In this document: one piece after another, positions 13,900 to 18,244 of the stretch
How positions within the stretch are numbered: the stretch's first letter is position 1
Layout of the letters: the number at the start of each line of letters is the position of its first letter
Assembly (NCBI GenBank): GCA_029934215.1
Contig: JAOZMR010000020.1
Location: 1 to 18,244, forward strand
Direction: 5' to 3'
Length of the DNA stretch: 18,244 nucleotides
Origin: Pontiellaceae bacterium
Lineage (GTDB): Bacteria; Verrucomicrobiota; Kiritimatiellia; Kiritimatiellales; Tichowtungiaceae
Notes under the pieces: model-generated
What the model was told of the DNA's origin: nothing
Databases searched by the model: none
The model's input: the letters and a program-made list of their open reading frames with translations, nothing else
Position numbers and translations under genes: made by a program

Positions 13900-15669
13900 A
13901 TGAAGACAAAACGACTTTTTTGGAAACTGTATCCGAGCTATCTAATTCTTACTGTGCTTTCGCTGGTCGCAGTGTTTTTTCTCTCCTCCTCTGCCTTACG
14001 TCGGTTCTCGGAAGGACAAACCGCCGACTCTCTTGGCGTGCAGGCTCGTTTCGCGGGCGAACAGTTGCGAGCCCAGTTCGGTTCAGACCTGCTCGCTCAA
14101 ACAGCGGATGTTCTCGGAACCAAAACCACAGCACGAATCACGGTGATTCTTCCAGACGGAGTAGTGGTTGCTGATTCTGAAAAGGCTCCGGCTGAAATGG
14201 GGAATCACCGTTCGCGTCCTGAAATTCAGGCTGCGTTATCTGGACGTGTAGGCGAGTCGGTTCGTTTCAGCAACACCTTGAAAAAAAATATGATGTATGT
14301 CGCCGTGCCTATCTTGGATGACGCAGAGGTGATCGGCGTGGTTCGTACAGCGATACCGCTCGCGGAAATGGAGCAAATGTTCGGACAGATCCAGAGCCGA
14401 ATTGTTTGGGGCGGTTTATTGATTCTTTTGCTGTCGGCGTTGTTTAGTGTTGTTGTTTCGCGGCGTATTTCTCGTCCACTAGAACGAATCAAACAGGGAG
14501 CAAAACGGTTTGCAGAGGGTGACTTTTCTCATCGGCTTCATCCCGGAGGTTCCACCGAAATTGGTTCGCTGGTGGAAAGCATGAACAGCATGGCAACCCA
14601 GCTCGAAGAACGGTTGAATTCTGTGGTCCAAGAGCGCAATCAGCGAGAAGCGGTTCTTTCAAGCATGGTTGAGGGGGTTTTAGCTGTTGATACCGAGGGG
14701 CGCATCATCAGCATCAATAAAGCCGCCGCACATTTTTTCCAAGGCTTGGAACCCTCGGCAGCCAAAGGACGAAGCGTCGAAGAGGTTTTCCGCAATGTAA
14801 CGCTACAGAAATTTATTGGAGAGGTTCTTGCTGCAAAAGAAACCTGTGAATGCGAACTGCACCTTCAGAGCAGCCCGGTTTCCGATCTACAGGTGCGTGG
14901 CGCCAAGCTTCTCGGAGTGCAGGGCAAACGAATTGGAGCGGTTATTGTTTTTAATGATGTCTCCCGCCTGCGCCGTCTCGAAAATCTACGTAGCGATTTT
15001 GTTGCGAATGTCTCCCACGAGCTCAAAACCCCGATCACATCCATTAAAGGTTTTGTAGAAACTCTTCTTGATGGTGCACTAAACGACCCAAAAGAAGCTG
15101 GGCGTTTTCTTGCGATTGTTGCTAAGCACGCCAACCGATTGAACGCCATCATTGATGACCTGCTCACGTTATCCCGCTTGGAGCAAGGGAGCCTCGAAGA
15201 ACTGGAAGTTTATCCGTCAAGCTTGGATGGCTTGATACGCCCTGCGCTTGAGATTTGTGCACGCAGATCCGCCAAGAAAAAAATAGAGATTCGAGTTGAG
15301 TGTTCAGACAAACTCACCGCCAACGTGAACCAACCCCTTATTGAGCAAGCGCTCATCAATCTGATTGGTAATGCCGTAAAATATAGTTCTTCAGAGAAAA
15401 CCATAACCATTCAAGCACGCGCCGAGGCGAATGAACTGATACTATCTGTAAGCGATCAAGGATACGGAATAGAACCCGAACACCTCAACCGGCTCTTTGA
15501 GCGGTTCTATCGTGTTGACAAAGGACGCAGTCGGCAAGAGGGCGGAACAGGGCTTGGTCTTGCCATCGTCAAACATATTGCACAGGTTCACGGAGGGCGT
15601 GTTGAGGTTCAAAGCACATTTGGGGAAGGCTCGGTTTTCTCCATCATTCTTCCTCGAAACTCTCCATAA
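13900..15669 (+). CDS. phoR: Sensor histidine kinase, PhoR type
   Basis: This 589-residue inner-membrane kinase has TM1 at about 10-32, then a periplasmic domain of about 130 residues with ITVILPDGVVVADSE (single Cache-like). TM2 lies at about 167-187, HAMP at about 187-240 (RRISRPLERIKQGAKRFAEGDFSHR), and PAS from about 248 (REAVLSSMVEGVLAVDTEGRI). HisKA carries phosphoacceptor H373 in FVANVSHELKTPITSIKGF. HATPase_c has the N box LINLIGNAVKYSS, G1 SDQGYGIEPEHL and G2 GGTGLGLAIVKHI. Short PhoR proteins, such as that of E. coli, lack a large periplasmic domain; this layout is the Gram-positive/PVC-like long form. It lies 21 bases after phoB and presumably phosphorylates it. An exact dispersed palindrome occurs at 14737 in the PAS region (F-Q-G-L-E codons). 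No terminator hairpin was found directly after it. Confidence 0.9.
   Translation: MKTKRLFWKLYPSYLILTVLSLVAVFFLSSSALRRFSEGQTADSLGVQARFAGEQLRAQFGSDLLAQTADVLGTKTTARITVILPDGVVVADSEKAPAEMGNHRSRPEIQAALSGRVGESVRFSNTLKKNMMYVAVPILDDAEVIGVVRTAIPLAEMEQMFGQIQSRIVWGGLLILLLSALFSVVVSRRISRPLERIKQGAKRFAEGDFSHRLHPGGSTEIGSLVESMNSMATQLEERLNSVVQERNQREAVLSSMVEGVLAVDTEGRIISINKAAAHFFQGLEPSAAKGRSVEEVFRNVTLQKFIGEVLAAKETCECELHLQSSPVSDLQVRGAKLLGVQGKRIGAVIVFNDVSRLRRLENLRSDFVANVSHELKTPITSIKGFVETLLDGALNDPKEAGRFLAIVAKHANRLNAIIDDLLTLSRLEQGSLEELEVYPSSLDGLIRPALEICARRSAKKKIEIRVECSDKLTANVNQPLIEQALINLIGNAVKYSSSEKTITIQARAEANELILSVSDQGYGIEPEHLNRLFERFYRVDKGRSRQEGGTGLGLAIVKHIAQVHGGRVEVQSTFGEGSVFSIILPRNSP
14737..14751. repeat. 15-bp palindrome TTCCAA-GGC-TTGGAA inside phoR
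   Basis: This exact copy encodes F-Q-G-L-E within the PAS region of the kinase, the same peptide as the copy at 5495 in an unrelated protein. Confidence 0.85.
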
Positions 15670-15793
15670 AACGGGCAGGATCAGTTTTAGAACGGGGTCA
15701 GCACCAGCCCTCATACAAAACGCCCATTTTAGAGTTTTGTTCCGCAAGTTGAATGAATCCATTTCAATCCATTTTCTCTAACTTCCTCCGAAG

Positions 15794-15886
15794 TTCCTCT
15801 AGCGATAGCGGTGGTGAAAAATCGTTCCGCACAGATTCCGCGCACTGATTCTTCGCACTTTTCACCACCCGCTATCGCTAGAGGAA
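15794..15886. repeat. 27-bp inverted repeat around a 38-base loop
   Basis: Left arm 15794-15820 (TTCCTCTAGCGATAGCG then GTGGTGAAAA) is the complement of right arm 15859-15886, with only one extra C bulged at about 15869. RNA from either strand would form a very stable hairpin. Part of the arm recurs at 15994-16026. Confidence 0.85.
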
Positions 15887-15901
15887 GTCAGAGGAACAGC
15901 C
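15876..15901 (+). repeat. 26-bp direct repeat, copy 1
   Basis: Begins CGCTAGAGGAAGTCAG and ends AGGAACAGCC; identical to 16001-16026. It contains AGAGGAA twice, and its start forms part of the right arm of the large inverted repeat. Confidence 0.9.
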
Positions 15902-15918
15902 GAGGGGGGGGGCATTTC

Positions 15919-15947
15919 GATTGAAGATTGCCGATTGCCGATTGAAA
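15919..15947 (+). repeat. Short GATTGAA/GATTGCC tandem tract
   Basis: Seven-base units GATTGAA, GATTGCC, GATTGCC and GATTGAA follow one another. This is a simple low-copy tandem repeat next to the nine-G run. Confidence 0.7.
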
Positions 15948-15955
15948 GAAAAGAG

Positions 15956-15970
15956 TTCCAACCATTGGAA
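15956..15970. repeat. 15-bp palindrome TTCCAA-CCA-TTGGAA
   Basis: This exact copy of the dispersed palindrome lies within the repeat-rich gap. Confidence 0.85.
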
Positions 15971-16000
15971 ACGAACTGGATCAGGTTTTCACAACCGCTA

Positions 16001-16026
16001 CGCTAGAGGAAGTCAGAGGAACAGCC
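16001..16026 (+). repeat. 26-bp direct repeat, copy 2
   Basis: Identical to 15876-15901, 125 bases downstream in the same orientation. Here it is not flanked by an opposite arm, so it is not part of a hairpin of its own. Confidence 0.9.
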
Positions 16027-16036
16027 CTTCAGAAGG

Positions 16037-16203
16037 TCCCATCATTGTGCCGTCAATTATTCTGCGAAAATAGCCCCAGCTCCATCGCGGGTGAAGAAGG
16101 AGAGAGTTTTGGCAGAATGATTGACGGTAGACCAGAGGTGTTCCGAACGTGCTTTTTGTATTCCCAAAAAAGAAGCGACCCAAAGGGAGCGGCAATGATG
16201 GGA
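16037..16203. repeat. Nested inverted-repeat element, MITE-like or structured RNA
   Basis: The outer ends TCCCATCATTG (16037-16047) and CAATGATGGGA (16193-16203) are exact inverted repeats. Inside, CCGTCAATTATTCTGC (16050-16065) and GCAGAATGATTGACGG (16112-16127) pair at 15 of 16 positions, with a G-T pair at the remaining one. The two stems are nearly adjacent on the left but 65 bases apart on the right. No target-site duplication is obvious. It could be a small non-autonomous mobile element or a structured transcript. Confidence 0.5.
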
Positions 16204-16387
16204 CGAATTAAACGTTAGTGGAAAGTTTCGAGAGAATCATTGTTGAAAAACTGAGCCCGCCTGCCTTTCCATTTTTATATTTTACTCTTTGTCTTAATCT
16301 AGCTACGTTTTAGTGACAGTGTTTTGGTGTTTCGATACTGCAAATAAAGGAGATTACGCTTAACTTCCCGGATGTTCAGTGTTGTTT

Positions 16388-16402
16388 TTCCGAGCATCGG
16401 AA
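16388..16402. repeat. Palindrome variant TTCCGA-GCA-TCGGAA
   Basis: It has the same 6-3-6 architecture as the dispersed palindrome with a symmetric A-to-G/T-to-C change in both arms. It lies 92 bases upstream of the murA frame. Confidence 0.45.
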
Positions 16403-16493
16403 GAGCTCATCCGCCCTGCTGAAATCCTCCCATTCTCAAATCTTCCATCTTTCTTTGTTCGCCTTCTTTTGAGTTTAGTCTATGGTCTCCTCT

Positions 16494-17771
16494 ATGGATA
16501 AATTCATTATTAATGGCGGAAATGTAATCGGCGGAAAACTTTCGCCGCGTGGGAATAAAAATGCGGTTCTTCCGATGCTAGCGGCGTCGGTTCTTACGGA
16601 TCAGCCGATCGTACTGACGAATGTTCCGGATATTCGAGATGTTCGGGTGATGCTTGAACTGCTCGCGACCCTTGGCGTGTCTGTGGAGAAGACTGGCGGG
16701 TGCGTCACTCTTTGTGCGGCGGGGCTGAAAACTACAGAGCTCGATGAAGAACTTTGTCGGCGGGTTCGCGCCTCTATTTTATTGGCGGGTCCGCTTGCGG
16801 CAAAACACGGGTCTGCATTCATCCATTCGCCCGGCGGTGATGTGATTGGTCGCCGTCGTCTCGATACCCATTTTTATGGGCTTCGGGCTCTCGGTATTCA
16901 GATCTCAAATACGGTTCCTTATGCGTTTAAGCGGGTGAGTCTTCAAGCGGCGGATCTGGTTCTGGATGAGGCGAGCGTGACGGCGACTGAAAACATTCTG
17001 ATGGCCGCAGTTTTAGCCAAGGGCGAAACCACTATTTTCAATGCAGCATGCGAACCGCATATCCAGGACCTCGCAAATTTGCTCGTGAAAATGGGCGCAC
17101 ACGTTTCTGGGATAGGAACCAATCGGCTGGTTGTTCGCGGGGTTGAGAAGCTTGGAGCTGCCGAACATTGTGTTGCTCCAGACTATATCGAAACGGGGAG
17201 TTTTCTCGCAGCCGCAGCCGTTACGGGCGGGGCCCTCGAGATCGATATGCCTGGCGATGCGCTGACTCTCAGCGTTCTGGGTAAAGGCTTCGAGAAGCTG
17301 GGCGTTCACTGGACGGTGAAGGAGGGCACTCTGTTTCAGGCGTTAGTGGACAACCGGAATACTCTTCCGGACCTTGGAAATTTTACTCCAAAAATCGAGG
17401 ACGGGATTTGGCCTGCGTTTCCGTCGGATCTCATGAGTGTTATGATTGTACTGGCAACCCAAACGCATGGGCAGATGCTGTTTTTTGAAAAACTCTTCGA
17501 GAGTCGCATGTATTTTGTCGATAATCTGATGGCGATGGGCGCAAATATTATTCAATGCGACCCGCACCGCGTTGTTGTTAGTGGAACCACAAGACTCCAC
17601 GGGGCGCGTTTGAGTAGCCCGGATATTCGTGCTGGAATGGCGATGCTGATTGCGGCGTGTTGCGCCGACGGCGAAAGTGTGATCGAAAATGCGCAAGTGA
17701 TCGACCGCGGCTACGAGGCGATCGATGAACGCCTCCGAGCACTTGGCGCGGATATTGTGAGAGAATTGTAG
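16494..17771 (+). CDS. murA: UDP-N-acetylglucosamine 1-carboxyvinyltransferase, Asp-type active site
   Basis: This 425-residue cytoplasmic enzyme catalyses the first committed step of peptidoglycan synthesis, adding enolpyruvate from PEP to UDP-GlcNAc. The start reads MDKFIINGGN, with K22 in RGNKNAVLP. The active-site loop is SPGGDVIGRRRLDTH: the residue normally Cys (C115 in E. coli) is Asp116. PAFPSDLMS replaces the common PGFPTDMQA and keeps the catalytic Asp; SPDIRAGMAML and IDRGYEAIDERLRALGA end the protein. The Asp form, known from mycobacteria and Chlamydia, is active but escapes fosfomycin alkylation. A GTC TCC TCT extension to ATG 16482 is possible; neither start has a clear ribosome site. 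Domain order and length are normal. It precedes a C-terminal processing protease by 88 bases. Confidence 0.95.
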   Translation: MDKFIINGGNVIGGKLSPRGNKNAVLPMLAASVLTDQPIVLTNVPDIRDVRVMLELLATLGVSVEKTGGCVTLCAAGLKTTELDEELCRRVRASILLAGPLAAKHGSAFIHSPGGDVIGRRRLDTHFYGLRALGIQISNTVPYAFKRVSLQAADLVLDEASVTATENILMAAVLAKGETTIFNAACEPHIQDLANLLVKMGAHVSGIGTNRLVVRGVEKLGAAEHCVAPDYIETGSFLAAAAVTGGALEIDMPGDALTLSVLGKGFEKLGVHWTVKEGTLFQALVDNRNTLPDLGNFTPKIEDGIWPAFPSDLMSVMIVLATQTHGQMLFFEKLFESRMYFVDNLMAMGANIIQCDPHRVVVSGTTRLHGARLSSPDIRAGMAMLIAACCADGESVIENAQVIDRGYEAIDERLRALGADIVREL

Positions 17772-17859
17772 AGTGCTCTATGGCTGTTGCGGCAGGATGC
17801 CCCATCGATTCGCCCCCTTTTTCTATACATTTATTTTTTGAAATTATCAGGAGAATCCA

Positions 17860-18244
17860 ATGAAATTAAGATCTGTTGCCCTGTCTCTTATGCTAGCAAT
17901 CGCTAGCGGCGCGCGTTCCGAGGAATCGGTTACAAATGCCTACGATGCGCTTGCGCTGTTTACGAAGGTGCTTGAGAATGTGCATCGAAGCTATGTTGAT
18001 GAAGAGGATGCAGGTTATGACCAATTGATCCGCCATGCGCTCGCAGGAATGCTTCAAGAGCTCGATCCTTATAGCCAATTTCTGAACGAAGAGTCTTATA
18101 AATGCATGAAGGATGATACGTCCGGCCATTTCGGCGGCATCGGAATTGTCATTAGCATGAAAAGCGGACTGCTGACGGTTGTCTCTCCGATGGAGGATAC
18201 GCCTGGCTTTCGCGCCGGAATCCTTTCGGGAGATATCATCATTG
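17860..18244 (+). CDS. C-terminal processing protease, S41 family (start only)
   Basis: The first 128 codons of a periplasmic serine protease of the CtpA/Prc type run off the window edge. A signal peptide (MKLRSVALSLMLAIASGARS) is followed by the family's helical N-terminal region: LFTKVLENVHRSYVDEED, then LIRHALAGMLQELDPYSQFLNEESY. The PDZ domain then begins with FGGIGIVISMKSGLLTVVSPMEDTPGFRAGILSGDII. The catalytic Ser/Lys domain lies beyond the window. AGGAG precedes the ATG by seven bases. Such enzymes trim envelope proteins and can act on peptidoglycan hydrolases, so the placement beside murA fits envelope maintenance, but co-transcription is not shown. Confidence 0.9.
   Translation, partial: MKLRSVALSLMLAIASGARSEESVTNAYDALALFTKVLENVHRSYVDEEDAGYDQLIRHALAGMLQELDPYSQFLNEESYKCMKDDTSGHFGGIGIVISMKSGLLTVVSPMEDTPGFRAGILSGDIII

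Larger units (their letters stand above)
15670..16493. other. Repeat-rich intergenic region between phoR and murA
   Basis: About 820 bases hold no gene I can support. They contain a large inverted repeat (15794-15886), a 26-bp direct repeat (15876 and 16001), a run of nine G (15904-15912), a tandem GATTGCC tract, one exact 15-bp palindrome (15956), a nested inverted-repeat element (16037-16203), and a symmetric palindrome variant (16388). The last 280 bases are the murA leader, AT-rich in part, with a possible TATATT -10 at 16276 but no clear -35. Confidence 0.7.

Noticed and set aside
15781..16026. Possible CRISPR-like repeats
   Set aside because: Only two exact direct copies exist, with unequal context and no regular spacers, and no cas gene is in the window.
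16013..16195. 60-codon minus-strand open frame in the repeat region
   Set aside because: It overlaps the inverted-repeat element and direct repeat, has no ribosome site and no recognisable domain.
17365..17379. TTCCGG-ACC-TTGGAA in murA as a palindrome copy
   Set aside because: Two mismatches in one arm break the dyad symmetry; it is within the range of chance.

Overview
The window looks like chromosomal DNA from a Gram-negative bacterium of moderate GC. The cues are an outer-membrane porin, a MurA of the aspartate type (also known from Chlamydiae), an acyltransferase-3/ECF sigma operon, and AAA ATPase-nuclease paralogues with the N-terminal signature FNTAGP. I lean towards the PVC superphylum (Verrucomicrobiota/Kiritimatiellota-like). 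That placement is inference from gene style; no rRNA or other decisive marker is present.

Layout. 1-2112 (minus): an AAA ATPase/PD-(D/E)xK nuclease-like gene with a probable frameshift just after its real start, followed downstream by a broken paralogue reaching the window edge. 2314-5020 (minus): a compact five-gene unit made of an ECF sigma factor, a one-TM candidate partner, an acyltransferase-3 and two small membrane proteins. 5117-8174 (plus): a molybdate/tungstate-type ABC importer whose binding protein carries two ModA-like domains in tandem. 8319-9704: a stand-alone trpB with a clear sigma70-type promoter and a hairpin plus T-run just inside its leader. 9824-15669: a phosphate block comprising a Na+/phosphate cotransporter with a PhoU-like tail (minus), a divergent porin, then phoB-phoR (plus). 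An array of four 11-bp direct repeats lies between cotransporter and porin and is a good candidate PhoB-like operator. 15670-16493: an 820-bp gene-free stretch packed with inverted and direct repeats. 16494-17771: murA with Asp in place of the catalytic Cys. 17860-end: the start of a C-terminal processing protease.

The most striking non-genic signal is a dispersed 15-bp palindrome, TTCCAA-N3-TTGGAA. It occurs seven times exactly in 18 kb, both between genes and inside four reading frames, with near matches as well. About 0.001 exact copies would be expected in random sequence of even composition. It looks like a genome-wide site for a DNA-binding or DNA-modifying protein rather than an operator for one gene.
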